Positions 9,194 to 16,916 of a stretch of DNA of 63,326 nucleotides are shown here, one piece after another. The notes beneath the pieces are model-generated. The model worked only from the letters and a program-made list of their open reading frames with translations. It made no database searches and was not told the origin of the DNA. Every line of letters begins with the position of its first letter. Within the stretch, counting starts at the first letter, position 1. Location: assembly GCF_003236395.1 (NCBI RefSeq), contig NZ_POUD01000018.1, positions 1-63,326 on the forward strand. Direction: 5' to 3'. This DNA comes from Nonomuraea aridisoli (GTDB lineage Bacteria > Actinomycetota > Actinomycetes > Streptosporangiales > Streptosporangiaceae). The translations under genes were made by a program, and so were the position numbers.

Positions 9194-9522
9194 CGCCCGT
9201 TCCCCCTCCTCAGGGGTCGGCGATTACTTCCGCTTCCTGCTTCACCGGGGCGTCTCTCAGCCGCCGGATCCGTACCTCGACCGGGTTTGGATGGATTGTC
9301 CCGGTCACTGTCAGCCGAGCCTCCTCAGCCGCCAGCGGTAGGTGTCATCCCGCGCTCACTGGCGTCGGCGCCGTCCCCTGTGTTCAGAGCGTCGGCGTGA
9401 CCGCCCGGTATGACCGGCGCATCACCCCTCCTTCGGCGTCGGCGGCGTTCCCGCCGATCACAACACGCCGGGACGGGCGAGAACAACGCGATTTCCGCTT
9501 CGAGATGCGGAGCGCGGCGACC
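9194..9522. other. Intergenic gap between RNHCP fragment and TetR gene
   Basis: About 330 bp with no convincing coding frame on either strand and no recognisable repeat, RNA or strong hairpin. It contains the SD and start region of the RNHCP-like fragment at its left end and the 3' flank of the TetR gene at its right. It may hold deleted remains of the RNHCP gene's neighbour. Confidence 0.4.
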
Positions 9523-10239
9523 TCAGGCGTCGGGGGACCCCTCAGCGCGGTCCAGCCACTCCGACAGCAGGGCGCGTTCGGCGGTGGTCAGCATCGGCAG
9601 CTTCGGGGCGAGGGCCCGGAACGCGACCGTCACCGCGGTCGTGCCGTCGGCGGCGAGCGCCGGCGCGTCGGTGAGGATGAGGCGCATCACCGCTTCGTAC
9701 ATCGCGTCGGCCAGCTCGAGGTCCCGGTCCTCCTCGGGGATGGACAGCAGGGTGAGGACGGCGCCCGTGCCGGCGGCGTGGATGAGCTCGACCGCGCGCC
9801 GTTCGGGGACCCGCAGCCGGCCGATCGCCGCGACGCGGTGCACCCGGCCGCGCAGGACCTCCAGCCCCGCGACCGCCGCGGGTGAACGCGTCGTGCGGCT
9901 GGGATCGGTGAGCAGCCCGAACAGCGCCGGGTTGGCGAGGCCGAAGCCGATGTGCGTCTCCCAGCCGGCCCGTAGATCCGCCACCGGGTCGTCGCCGGGC
10001 TCGGCGAGTGCCTTCTCTGCGACGTACGCGGTGAAGACGTGCTCGGCGACCGCGTCGAGCAGCGCGTCCTTGTCCTCGAAGAACCGGTAGATGGTCGGCG
10101 CCTGCATGCCGGCCGCCTGCGCGACCGCGCGGGTGGTGACCGCGACGGCGCCCTGCTCACGCAGGAGCCGCGCCGCGACCTCCACGATCCGCGCCCGCGT
10201 CTTGTGCCTGCCGGCGCTCCCTGCCCTGGCCTCCACCAT
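9523..10239 (-). CDS. TetR/AcrR family transcriptional regulator
   Basis: A 238-residue repressor. The N-terminal helix-turn-helix is clear: TRARIVEVAARLLREQGAVAVTTRAVAQAAG followed by PTIYRFFEDKDALLDAVAEH (about residues 14-62), and a variable ligand-binding helical domain follows. It is divergent from the NmrA-type NAD(P)H-binding gene at 10326, with 86 bp between the starts. By the common local-regulator pattern it probably represses that gene and itself. The intergenic region holds a repeated TTGCTATCG element that could be its target. Complete. Confidence 0.9.
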   Translation of the reverse strand: MVEARAGSAGRHKTRARIVEVAARLLREQGAVAVTTRAVAQAAGMQAPTIYRFFEDKDALLDAVAEHVFTAYVAEKALAEPGDDPVADLRAGWETHIGFGLANPALFGLLTDPSRTTRSPAAVAGLEVLRGRVHRVAAIGRLRVPERRAVELIHAAGTGAVLTLLSIPEEDRDLELADAMYEAVMRLILTDAPALAADGTTAVTVAFRALAPKLPMLTTAERALLSEWLDRAEGSPDA

Positions 10240-10260
10240 GCTGCCAATGGTAACGCACTC

Positions 10261-10291
10261 TTGCTATCGACGTTGCTATCGTTGTTATTAT
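10261..10291. promoter_or_regulatory. Direct repeats and promoter between TetR and NmrA genes
   Basis: TTGCTATCG occurs at 10261-10269 and again at 10273-10281 (12-bp period), followed by a looser TTGTTATTATCG. TATTAT at 10286-10291 is a good -10 hexamer for the rightward gene, with TTGCTA at 10261-10266 as a -35 at a slightly long 19-bp spacing. The repeats overlap the promoter, as expected for an operator of the divergent TetR protein. The binding claim is inference. Confidence 0.4.
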
Positions 10292-10325
10292 CGGCGTTCT
10301 ACAACTCGCGTGAAGGGCTCACATC

Positions 10326-11189
10326 ATGATCGTCATCACCGGAGCGACCGGCCTGCTCGGCTCACAGATCGTCGAGCAGCTGGTCCAGAGAGTCCCCGCC
10401 GACCAGGTCGGCGTCAGCGTTCGCGACCCCGGCCGCGCCGCCGGCCTCGCCGCACGGGGCGTGCGCGTGCGGCGCGGCGACTTCACCGACCCGCGCTCCC
10501 TCGCGAACGCGTTCGATGGCGCCACCCAGGTGCTCATCGTCTCCACGAACGAGACCGGCGAGGCGGCCGTCGCCCAGCACGTCGCGGCCGTCGAGGCCGC
10601 GCGCGACGCCGGCGCGAGGCGCATCCTCTACACGAGCCACCAGGGCGCCGCCGAGCACTCGCTCTTCGCGCCGATGCCTGACCACGCCGCCACCGAGGCC
10701 CACCTGTCGAAGACGGGCACACCGTTCACGGCGCTCAGGAACGGCTTCTACGCCGCCACCGTCCGCCTCCTGCTCGGCCAGGCGCTGGAGACGGGCGAGC
10801 TGGTCGCGCCGGCCGACGGCCCCGTGTCGTGGACCGCGCACGCCGATCTCGCCGAAGCGGCGGCGATCATCCTCGCCGACGAGGGCCGGTTCGACGGCCC
10901 GACCCCGCCGCTCACTGCGCCGGTGGCGCTCGACCTCCAGGACATCGCCGGCATCGTCACCGAGCTCACCGGTCGCGCCGTCCGCCGCGTCGTCGCCGAC
11001 GACGCCGAGTGGACGGCCACCCTGACCGGCCACGGCGTACCGGCGGATCGGGCCGGCATGCTGCTCGGCATGTTCCACGCGTCCCGCCGCGGCGAGTTCG
11101 CCACCACCGGCCCCGACCTGGAGAGCCTCCTCCGGCGCCCGGCCACCCCGCTCCGCTCGATCCTGGAGGAGGCCGTCACCCGGCGCTGA
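10326..11189 (+). CDS. NmrA/NAD(P)H-binding SDR family protein (quinone reductase-like)
   Basis: A 287-residue atypical SDR. The N-terminal motif ITGATGLLGSQIVE gives GxxGxxG at residues 6-12. NETGEAAVAQHVAAVEAARDAGARRILYTSHQGA and the later AHADLAEAAAIILADEG are typical of the NmrA/QOR2 group of NAD(P)H-dependent quinone or redox-sensing proteins. The catalytic Tyr-xxx-Lys of classical SDRs is not evident. AAGGG precedes the ATG by 9 bases. It is divergently paired with the TetR gene and probably induced by whatever ligand that regulator senses, perhaps an electrophile or quinone (inference). Confidence 0.88.
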   Translation: MIVITGATGLLGSQIVEQLVQRVPADQVGVSVRDPGRAAGLAARGVRVRRGDFTDPRSLANAFDGATQVLIVSTNETGEAAVAQHVAAVEAARDAGARRILYTSHQGAAEHSLFAPMPDHAATEAHLSKTGTPFTALRNGFYAATVRLLLGQALETGELVAPADGPVSWTAHADLAEAAAIILADEGRFDGPTPPLTAPVALDLQDIAGIVTELTGRAVRRVVADDAEWTATLTGHGVPADRAGMLLGMFHASRRGEFATTGPDLESLLRRPATPLRSILEEAVTRR

Positions 11190-11248
11190 CTTCCGCGACG
11201 TGGCCGCGCGAGCTTCACCCGGCTTGTCAGCCGTCGCCGCGCGGCTGT

Positions 11249-12136
11249 TCACGCTCCGAGCGGGACGGGCTCGACCTTGTCCAGCAGCGCCAGATCTTCG
11301 GCGTCGAGGGTGATCTCGCCGGCCGCGAGGTTCTCCTCCAGGTGCCCGATCGAGCTGGTGCCGGGGATGAGCAGCACCCGCTCGTCCTGCGCGAGGAGCC
11401 AGGCGAGCGCGACCTGCGTCGGGGTGACGCCGTGCTTCCTCGCGACCGCGCTCACGTGCGGGTCGGCGGCGAGATGCTTCGGACCGCCACTGCCGATCGC
11501 CGACCCGAGCGGGAAGTACGGGACGAACGCGATGCCGTGCTCGCGGCACAACCGCAGGATGGCGTCGTCAGTACGGTTCAGGATGCTGTACGCGTTCTGC
11601 ACGGAGACGATGCCGGCCGTCTTGATCGCGGCCTGCACGGTGTCGGCGTTGGCGCTCGAGATGCCGATCATGTCGATCTTGCCCTGCTCGCGGAGTTCGA
11701 CGAGCGCGCCGAGCTGGTCCTCCAGCGGCGGCTCGGTGCCGTCCGGGATGTCGCGCTCGAAACGACGCAGGTTCACCAGGTCCAGCCGCTCGACCCGCAG
11801 GGAGCGCAGGTTCTGCTCCACCTGGTGTTCGAGGTCGGCCGGGGCGCCGCTGGGCAGCCACGCGCCTTGCTCGTCACGGACGGCGCCGACCTTGGTCGCC
11901 AGGCGCAGGCCCTCCGGGTAGGGGTGCAGCGCCTCCCGGATGAGGTCGTTGACGACGTCGGGGCCGTAGAACTGGGCGGTGTCGATGTGGTCGACGCCGT
12001 GCGCGACGGCGTGACGCAGCACGGCCTTGGCGGCCTCCGGATCTGCGGGCGGGCCGAAGCTGTTGGGGCCGGCGAGCTGCATGGCTCCGAAGCCGACGCG
12101 GTGAACGGGCTTGTCGCCGAGGAAGGAAGTGTTCAT
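11249..12136 (-). CDS. Aldo/keto reductase
   Basis: A 295-residue NADPH-dependent aldo/keto reductase with a TIM-barrel fold. Key signatures are VGFGAMQLAGP at the N-terminus, HIDTAQFYGPDVVNDLIRE (catalytic Asp and Tyr), LATKVGAV (catalytic Lys), and the closing LLIPGTSSIGHLEENLAA NADPH-binding segment. The ATG at 12136 is preceded by GTGGAG; an in-frame upstream extension of 23 codons to 12205 lacks family similarity. Substrate is unknown; these reductases handle small aldehydes and ketones. It stands alone between convergent and same-strand neighbours. Confidence 0.92.
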   Translation of the reverse strand: MNTSFLGDKPVHRVGFGAMQLAGPNSFGPPADPEAAKAVLRHAVAHGVDHIDTAQFYGPDVVNDLIREALHPYPEGLRLATKVGAVRDEQGAWLPSGAPADLEHQVEQNLRSLRVERLDLVNLRRFERDIPDGTEPPLEDQLGALVELREQGKIDMIGISSANADTVQAAIKTAGIVSVQNAYSILNRTDDAILRLCREHGIAFVPYFPLGSAIGSGGPKHLAADPHVSAVARKHGVTPTQVALAWLLAQDERVLLIPGTSSIGHLEENLAAGEITLDAEDLALLDKVEPVPLGA

Positions 12137-12242
12137 GGCTCCACTGTGCGCGCGTGGCCGGTGCCGCAACCAGAGAAGCCCTGTCGGTAGGAATGGCCGT
12201 ACCACCTTGCGGGCGTGACAGCGCTCCCCGGCAGGCCGGGTC

Positions 12243-12695
12243 TCACGTAGCCGGACCGTGGCCGTCCAGGACGAACCGGTAGACGACCGAGTCCCGTCGC
12301 CGGAAGCCGGCCCGTTCGTACAGGCGGTTCGCGGCGTGCCTGGACGGGCGTGAGGTGAGGTCGACGGTTCGGGCTCCTGCCTCCCTCGCCAGGGCGAGGG
12401 CTCGGCCGGTCAACGCCGCCGCGACCCCGCGCCCGCGAGCGCGCTCGTCCACCACCACGTCCTCGACCCGCGCCCGGAGGCCGGACGGCAGCGGGAAGGT
12501 GACCAGGGTCAGAGTGCCCACGATCTCCCCCCGCACGCGCGCGACCAGCACCGTGTTCGACGCGAAGGCCAGCAGCCGCGCCACGGCCTCCTGATCGAGC
12601 GCCTTCGCGGTCGTCGACAGTTGCGGCAGCAGCCGGCCGAGCGCGGCCACGACATCGGGGGTCGCCTCGCGTGCGATCTCAACCTCGACGCTCAT
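12243..12695 (-). CDS. GNAT family N-acetyltransferase
   Basis: A 150-residue single-domain acetyltransferase. The acetyl-CoA binding core is VEDVVVDERARGRGVAAALTGRALALA (motif A, RGRGVAAAL loop), and the late segment AANRLYERAGFRRRDS is motif B. The start at MSVEVEIAREA fits domain length; an upstream extension to 12776 would overlap the preceding gene. It is 10 bp downstream of the DUF6461-like gene pair on the same strand, so it is probably co-transcribed. Substrate unknown. Confidence 0.88.
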   Translation of the reverse strand: MSVEVEIAREATPDVVAALGRLLPQLSTTAKALDQEAVARLLAFASNTVLVARVRGEIVGTLTLVTFPLPSGLRARVEDVVVDERARGRGVAAALTGRALALAREAGARTVDLTSRPSRHAANRLYERAGFRRRDSVVYRFVLDGHGPAT

Positions 12696-12705
12696 GATCC
12701 CGACC

Positions 12706-13011
12706 TTACCGATCCCCCTTCCCCGGCCTCCCGGCCGTCCTGTCGAGGCCGACCAGGTCGTGCCGATGGAGCTCAACTTCGGTGCCAGTCGTCCAAGACG
12801 TCCGGCCGTCGGCCGCGTAGAGGATCGTGTGGCCGCCGTTGAAGTGCCAGGTCGTCATCCACACGCGTGACTCCCTGCTGAGCTCGGCGAGGACGTGGTC
12901 GGCCGGGGCGAAGCCGTGCGTGAACTCGAGGAAGCCCGAGGCGCCTTCGCCCTCGTAGACGAAGAACACGGGCTGCTCCTCCTCGAACGCCTCCTCCCGG
13001 GGGCACGTCAT
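12706..13011 (-). CDS. DUF6461-like C-terminal half (split gene, part 2)
   Basis: A 101-residue frame whose core, PVFFVYEGEGASGFLEFTHG then LAELSRESRVWMTTWHFNGGHTILYAADGRTSWTTGTE, lines up by eye with the middle of the DUF6461 proteins at 25204 and 26282 (for example LRRLSDGARVVSLFWNVNG). Its ATG overlaps the stop of the upstream 49-codon frame (TGATG). Either the two are a translationally coupled pair or, more likely, one DUF6461 gene split by a small frameshift near 13011. Function of DUF6461 is unknown. Confidence 0.55.
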   Translation of the reverse strand: MTCPREEAFEEEQPVFFVYEGEGASGFLEFTHGFAPADHVLAELSRESRVWMTTWHFNGGHTILYAADGRTSWTTGTEVELHRHDLVGLDRTAGRPGKGDR

Positions 13012-13160
13012 CACGCGCTCCTCGGATCACGGCCGCCGTTGAGCCGCCACAGCAGATCGTCCGCCGTGGTCTCCTCGTCGAACGGCAGCACGACGATCCA
13101 GCAGAGCGCCTCCTCGAACCACTGCTGTTGCTGGAAGAGACGGCGATAGTGATCGATCAC
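13011..13160 (-). CDS. DUF6461-like N-terminal part (split gene, part 1)
   Basis: A 49-codon frame from a GTG at 13160 to a TGA at 13011-13013. Its text WFEEALCWIVVLPFDEETTADDLLWRLNGG matches the opening of DUF6461 proteins (compare LALATCWTVVQPVVSSLTVEAIAERLGG in the protein at 25204). It is too short to be a full DUF6461 protein, and the missing remainder is encoded in the next frame, which begins at the overlapping ATG. No good Shine-Dalgarno sequence precedes the GTG, so the real start could have been lost further upstream. Confidence 0.5.
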   Translation of the reverse strand: MIDHYRRLFQQQQWFEEALCWIVVLPFDEETTADDLLWRLNGGRDPRSA

Positions 13161-13230
13161 GGGCCGATCGTCGCAGCGGCCACCGACAGAGCGGCGACGC
13201 AGGCCGCGCCGCCGCCGATCAGCCGGACGG

Positions 13231-14001
13231 TCAGAGGAACCGGGGTGGCCGTTTCTCGAGGAAGGCCTCGACGCCTTCGGCGTATTCGGGGCTGGTGTAG
13301 GAGGCGTCGTAGAGTGCCAGGACCGCGTCGTCGTCCTCGTGCTGACCGTTCAGGACGCGGTGGATGATCTCCTTGCTGCCGCGTACCGACACCTGGGCCC
13401 GGCTCGCGGTGATCTCCGCCAGCTCGTACGCCCGGGCGAGCAGCCGCTCCGCCGGGTGCACCTCGTTGACCAGGCCGATCCGCAACGCCGTGGCCGCGTC
13501 GAGGTGGTCGCCGGTGTAGAGGATCTGCCGGGCCCACGCCGGCCCGACGGCGTCGACGAGCTGTTTGGTGGACGTCAGGCTGTAGACGATGCCGAGTTTG
13601 GCGGGAGTGATCCCGAACCGGGCGTCTTCCGAGGCGATGCGCAGGTCGCAGGCGAGCGCCAGCTCGCAACCGCCGCCCAGGCAGAACCCGGCGACGGCGG
13701 CGATCGTCGGCTTGCGCAGGGTGGCGAGGGCACGTTCGGCGGTGTGCACGATCTCGCTGTAGCGGCGCGCCGCCGCCGCACCGCGCCGGTGCGCCTCGAA
13801 CTCGCCGATGTCCGCGCCCGCCGAGAAGTGCTCGTTCCCGCGTACGACGAGCACGCGCACACCGTCGTCGGCGTCCACCTCCCGGACCAGGGAGGGGAGC
13901 GCCGACCACATCTCCACGTTCATGGCGTTGCGCTTGGCCGGGCGGTCGATCGTCAGCGTGGCGATCGGCCCGCGGGTGTCCAGCCGCAGGTGCGGGGTCA
14001 T
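13231..14001 (-). CDS. Enoyl-CoA hydratase/isomerase family protein
   Basis: A 256-residue crotonase. The oxyanion-hole regions are HFSAGADIGEF and AGFCLGGGCELALACDLRIA; the signature continues with ARFGITPAKLGIVYSLTSTKQL and the C-terminal helix FLEKRPPRFL. Glu/Asp residues expected for hydratase chemistry are not decisive, so hydratase and isomerase remain open. The ATG overlaps the stop of the upstream alpha/beta hydrolase by the ATGA arrangement, which shows a former operon: alcohol dehydrogenase, hydrolase, crotonase. The first two members are now damaged, so this intact gene may be orphaned from its pathway. Confidence 0.9.
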   Translation of the reverse strand: MTPHLRLDTRGPIATLTIDRPAKRNAMNVEMWSALPSLVREVDADDGVRVLVVRGNEHFSAGADIGEFEAHRRGAAAARRYSEIVHTAERALATLRKPTIAAVAGFCLGGGCELALACDLRIASEDARFGITPAKLGIVYSLTSTKQLVDAVGPAWARQILYTGDHLDAATALRIGLVNEVHPAERLLARAYELAEITASRAQVSVRGSKEIIHRVLNGQHEDDDAVLALYDASYTSPEYAEGVEAFLEKRPPRFL

Positions 14002-14471
14002 CGTTCGAGCCCGGTGGAGCTGAGCCCGCGCGCCCGGGGATCGCGTCTGTCCCACCGGCCGAGCTCGACGGCGGCGAGGAAGTCGAGCACGGCCCGGTTG
14101 AACGTGTCGGGCTCCTCCAGGTTGCCGGTGTGCCCGGTCTTGGGCAGCACCAGCAGGCCCGCGCGCGGCATGGTGCGCTTGAGCATGAAGTCCCGCTCCA
14201 GGCAGCCCTCGTCCTCGTCGCCCGCGATGATCAACGCCGGGATGTCGACCCCGGCGTGGCACTGGCTGCAGTCGGCCGGATCCTCGGGCACCTCGGAGGG
14301 AGGGTAGCCGCGGGCGTTGTAGGTGATGCAGCGGTACCGCCGCGACAGGGCGCTGAACTGCGGCGCCCAGCTGCGGTGGTCCCCGGCGAACTCGTGGACG
14401 AAGACGGCGGGGCCGGTGCCGTGTTCCTCCCCGTAGGGCTCGATGCCGTCAGGCGTACGGACCATGACCAT
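13998..14471 (-). pseudogene. Alpha/beta hydrolase lacking its nucleophile region
   Basis: A 157-residue in-frame product. The N-terminal part (GPAVFVHEFAGDHRSWAPQF, then RYRCITYNARGYPPSEVPEDPAD) and the C-terminal part (DIPALIIAGDEDEGCLERDFMLKRTMPRAGLLVLPKTGHTGNLEEPDTFNRAVLDFL) match the two ends of a 270-290 residue alpha/beta hydrolase. The central ~110 residues, including the GxSxG nucleophile elbow and most of the cap, are absent at about 14260. The catalytic Asp (in AGDEDEG) and His (in GHTGNLE) remain. The reading frame is preserved, so a stable but inactive protein could still be made. ATGA overlap couples it to the crotonase gene. GGAGGGA lies 8 bases before the ATG. Confidence 0.7.
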
Positions 14472-14488
14472 GACTGCTGTCCCTCCGG

Positions 14489-14842
14489 TCACGCGTTGGG
14501 GCGGACGAGCACGCGCGCGACGCGACCGGCCGCCATGTCGTCGAACGCCGCGTCGATGCCGTGCAGGTCCGTCTCCCGGCTGATGAGCGCCCCAGGTCCA
14601 AGGTGCCGTCGATGGCGTGCTCGTACAGGCGCGGCAGGTCCCGGTCGGGATCGAGCGAGCCGGCCACGCGGCCCGTGATCGTACGCGCGAAGTGGAACAA
14701 CTCCAGCGCCGAGAACTCCACCTTCTGGTCCTTGCCCCCGATGCCCACGATCGTCACCCTGCCGCCGCGGACGAGCTCGTGTGGACGCGCGGTTACGCCG
14801 TGGCCGACCGCGAGCCGCGCGACGACATCGCACCCGGCTGAT
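14489..14842 (-). pseudogene. Zinc-type alcohol dehydrogenase, 3' remnant with frameshift
   Basis: The remnant reads ARPHELVRGGRVTIVGIGG then VEFSALELFHFARTITGRVAGSLDP and RDLPRLYEHAIDGTLDLG, matching the C-terminal half of a medium-chain zinc alcohol dehydrogenase. Near 14593 one base is missing (CTGGG-GCGCTC), and the next frame completes the family text with ALISRETDLHGIDAAFDDMAAGRVARVLVRPNA and a stop at 14489. An in-frame TGA at about 14842 marks the lost 5' end; the catalytic zinc domain and the Rossmann start are gone. It stops 18 bases before the hydrolase ATG, which fits an ancestral three-gene operon. It abuts the WYL regulator gene. Confidence 0.7.
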
Positions 14843-14849
14843 CAGCAGG

Positions 14850-15809
14850 TCATTCGCCGCCGACAAAGGCTGACAGCAGTCTTCCGGCCAGCACACGGCA
14901 GCGCGCCCCGAGCTCCGGCGGGTCGAGCACCTCGAAGTCGTGCCCCAGCAGCAGCACGTACGCGAGCACGACGTCGAGATTCGCGCCGCCGCTGAGCACC
15001 TCGCAGCGCTCGCTCCCCCGTGGGCGTACGACGGCCGCCGACGCCGAGAGCTGCGTGCGCACCGTCTCGGCGGGCGCGTGCACGAGGAACCGCGCCTGGT
15101 GCGGGTAGACCCGGCTCGCCACGCCCTCCTGCACGTACGTCGCCGCGTCGGGCGCCGGGCGCGGGCGGAAGTGCCAGGTCCGCGCGGACACCCCGGACAT
15201 CCGGTCGACGCGGAAGCTGCGCCAGTCGTCGCGGTCGAGGTCGTAGGCGAGGAGATACCAGCGCCGGTCGGAGGCGACGAGGCGGTACGGCTCGACCCGC
15301 CGCCGTCGCACGTCGTCGCCGGACGGGTAGTCGAAACCGGCCTCGACCTCGTCGCGGCAGGCCCTGGCCAGCGTCATGAGCACCTCGGGATCGGCCGGCG
15401 TACGCGCTGCGCCGAAGGAGTCGACCGAGCCGGACAGCGCCCGCACCTCGTGCCGCAGCCGGGTGGGCAGCACCCGGTCGAGCTTGGTCAGCGCCCGGAG
15501 CGCGGCGTCGCCGGCGACCGCGCCGCTCGCGCCGGCCAGCAACGAGACCACGGTGGCGATCGCCTCCTCGTCGTCGAGGAGCAGCGGCGGCAGGTCGTGC
15601 CCCGGGCCGAGCTGGTAGCCGCCGCCGACCCCCTGCGTGGCGTGCACCGGATAGCCGAGTGCGCGCAGCCGTTCGACGTCACGCCGTACGGTGCGCGGCG
15701 TGACCCCCAACCGGTCGGCGAGCTCGGGGCCGGTCCAGACCTGGCGCTGCTGCAGCAGGCCCAGCAGGGTGAGCACCCGCTCCGTCGTACCGCGCTCGGC
15801 GCCGTTCAT
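14850..15809 (-). CDS. WYL domain transcriptional regulator
   Basis: A 319-residue regulator. An N-terminal DeoR-type winged helix-turn-helix (TTERVLTLLGLLQQRQVWTGPELADRLGVTPRTVRRDVERLRALGY, about residues 7-52) is followed by a linker and the WYL ligand-sensing domain with RRWYLLAYDLDRDDWRSFRVDRM. A C-terminal WCX-like part ends the protein. It is divergent from a DinB gene with 63 bp between starts. This DinB/WYL pairing is common in actinomycetes and suggests that the regulator controls the DinB-VOC operon (inference). A GCGGAC/GTCCGC inverted repeat lies between the two. Confidence 0.92.
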   Translation of the reverse strand: MNGAERGTTERVLTLLGLLQQRQVWTGPELADRLGVTPRTVRRDVERLRALGYPVHATQGVGGGYQLGPGHDLPPLLLDDEEAIATVVSLLAGASGAVAGDAALRALTKLDRVLPTRLRHEVRALSGSVDSFGAARTPADPEVLMTLARACRDEVEAGFDYPSGDDVRRRRVEPYRLVASDRRWYLLAYDLDRDDWRSFRVDRMSGVSARTWHFRPRPAPDAATYVQEGVASRVYPHQARFLVHAPAETVRTQLSASAAVVRPRGSERCEVLSGGANLDVVLAYVLLLGHDFEVLDPPELGARCRVLAGRLLSAFVGGE

Positions 15810-15832
15810 GTCACCCAGACTGCCAGACGATA

Positions 15833-15851
15833 GCGGACCGATCCTGTCCGC
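15833..15851. promoter_or_regulatory. Inverted repeat between WYL and DinB genes
   Basis: GCGGAC and GTCCGC form 6-bp arms separated by 7 bp in the 63-bp divergent intergenic region. Its position between two starts fits an operator for the WYL regulator, though 6-bp GC arms are not rare in this genome. Confidence 0.3.
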
Positions 15852-15872
15852 CAGGGGTGTCAGAGTGCCTCC

Positions 15873-16448
15873 ATGAACGCAGCCGAACTCGACTGGAACG
15901 CGACCCTGCGCGAGCAGATCCAGTTCCACTGGAACCATCAGCTCCGGCCCCGGCTCGACGGCCTCACCGACGACGAGTACTTCTGGTCGCCGGTGCCGGA
16001 CGCCTGGAGTGTGCGACCGCGTGGCAGCTCGACGGCGCCCGTGCAGGCCGGCGTCGGTGACTTCACGATCGACTACGCCTTTCCCGAGCCGGTCCCCGCG
16101 GCGTTCACCACGATCGCCTGGCGGCTCGGTCACGTCATCGTCGGCGTGCTCGCCGCGCGCAACGCGGCGCACTTCGGCGCGCCGCCGGCGTCGTACGAGA
16201 CCTGGCAGTACGCCGGCACCGCGGCCGGCGTGCTCGACCAGCTCGAAACCCAGCTCGACCGCTGGCTGACCGGAGTGCGCGACCTCGGCGAGGCCGGGCT
16301 CCGCGTCCCGGTCGGCGAGAAGGAGCCGTACCCCGAGGCGCCCATGGCCGACCTGGTGCTGCACATCAACCGCGAGCTGATCCACCACCTGTCCGAGGTC
16401 TGCCTGCTGCGCGACCTCTACCTGCACATGAACGGGGCCGCCCGATGA
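15873..16448 (+). CDS. DinB superfamily protein (WYL-linked)
   Basis: A 191-residue DinB protein. It opens with WNATLREQIQFHWNHQLRPRLDGLTDDEYFWSPVPDAWSV and closes with LVLHINRELIHHLSEVCLLRDLY. Histidines near residues 22, 86 and 167 could form the metal site. It is a paralogue of the protein at 8397. Its stop overlaps the ATG of the following VOC gene (ATGA), so the two are translationally coupled, and both lie under the divergent WYL regulator. The likely role is small-molecule or thiol detoxification; this is inferred from context only. Confidence 0.87.
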   Translation: MNAAELDWNATLREQIQFHWNHQLRPRLDGLTDDEYFWSPVPDAWSVRPRGSSTAPVQAGVGDFTIDYAFPEPVPAAFTTIAWRLGHVIVGVLAARNAAHFGAPPASYETWQYAGTAAGVLDQLETQLDRWLTGVRDLGEAGLRVPVGEKEPYPEAPMADLVLHINRELIHHLSEVCLLRDLYLHMNGAAR

Positions 16449-16906
16449 GCCGCCACATCCAGGTCACCTTCGACGCCCACGACCCACGAGCGCTGTCGTC
16501 CTTCTGGCGCGACGTGCTCGGTTACGTCCACCCCGGCCCGCCCGGCGTCGACCTCCCCGAGGGCGCCGACCCGCTGGCCGCGTGGGACGACTTCCTCGCG
16601 CGGGCCGGTGTGCCGGCGGACCGGCGCAACGCGGCCTCGGCCGTCGAGGACCCGGACGGGCACGGCCCGCGGCTGTTCTTCCAGCAGGTGCCGGAGGACA
16701 AGACCGCCAAGAACCGCGTGCACCTCGACGTCCGCGCGGCTCCGGGGCTGGAGGGAGGCGAGCGGATGGCGGCGCTGGAGGCCGAGTGCGACCGGCTCGT
16801 CGCGCTGGGCGCGACACGGGTACGCCGCCACGAGCCCGCTCCGCCGATGAGCGCCGGCTTCATCGTGATGACCGACCCCGAGGGCAACGAGTTCTGCCTG
16901 GACTGA
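16445..16906 (+). CDS. VOC family protein
   Basis: A 153-residue single VOC domain of the type with IQVTFDAHDPRALSSFWRDVLGY at the N-terminus, the FFQQVPEDKTAKNRVHLDVRA central strand and the terminal FIVMTDPEGNEFCLD. The same sub-family, in duplicated form, occurs at 23066. It overlaps the DinB stop by four bases, forming a two-gene operon. Complete; substrate unknown. Confidence 0.87.
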   Translation: MSRHIQVTFDAHDPRALSSFWRDVLGYVHPGPPGVDLPEGADPLAAWDDFLARAGVPADRRNAASAVEDPDGHGPRLFFQQVPEDKTAKNRVHLDVRAAPGLEGGERMAALEAECDRLVALGATRVRRHEPAPPMSAGFIVMTDPEGNEFCLD

Positions 16907-16916
16907 CCCGGCCGGC

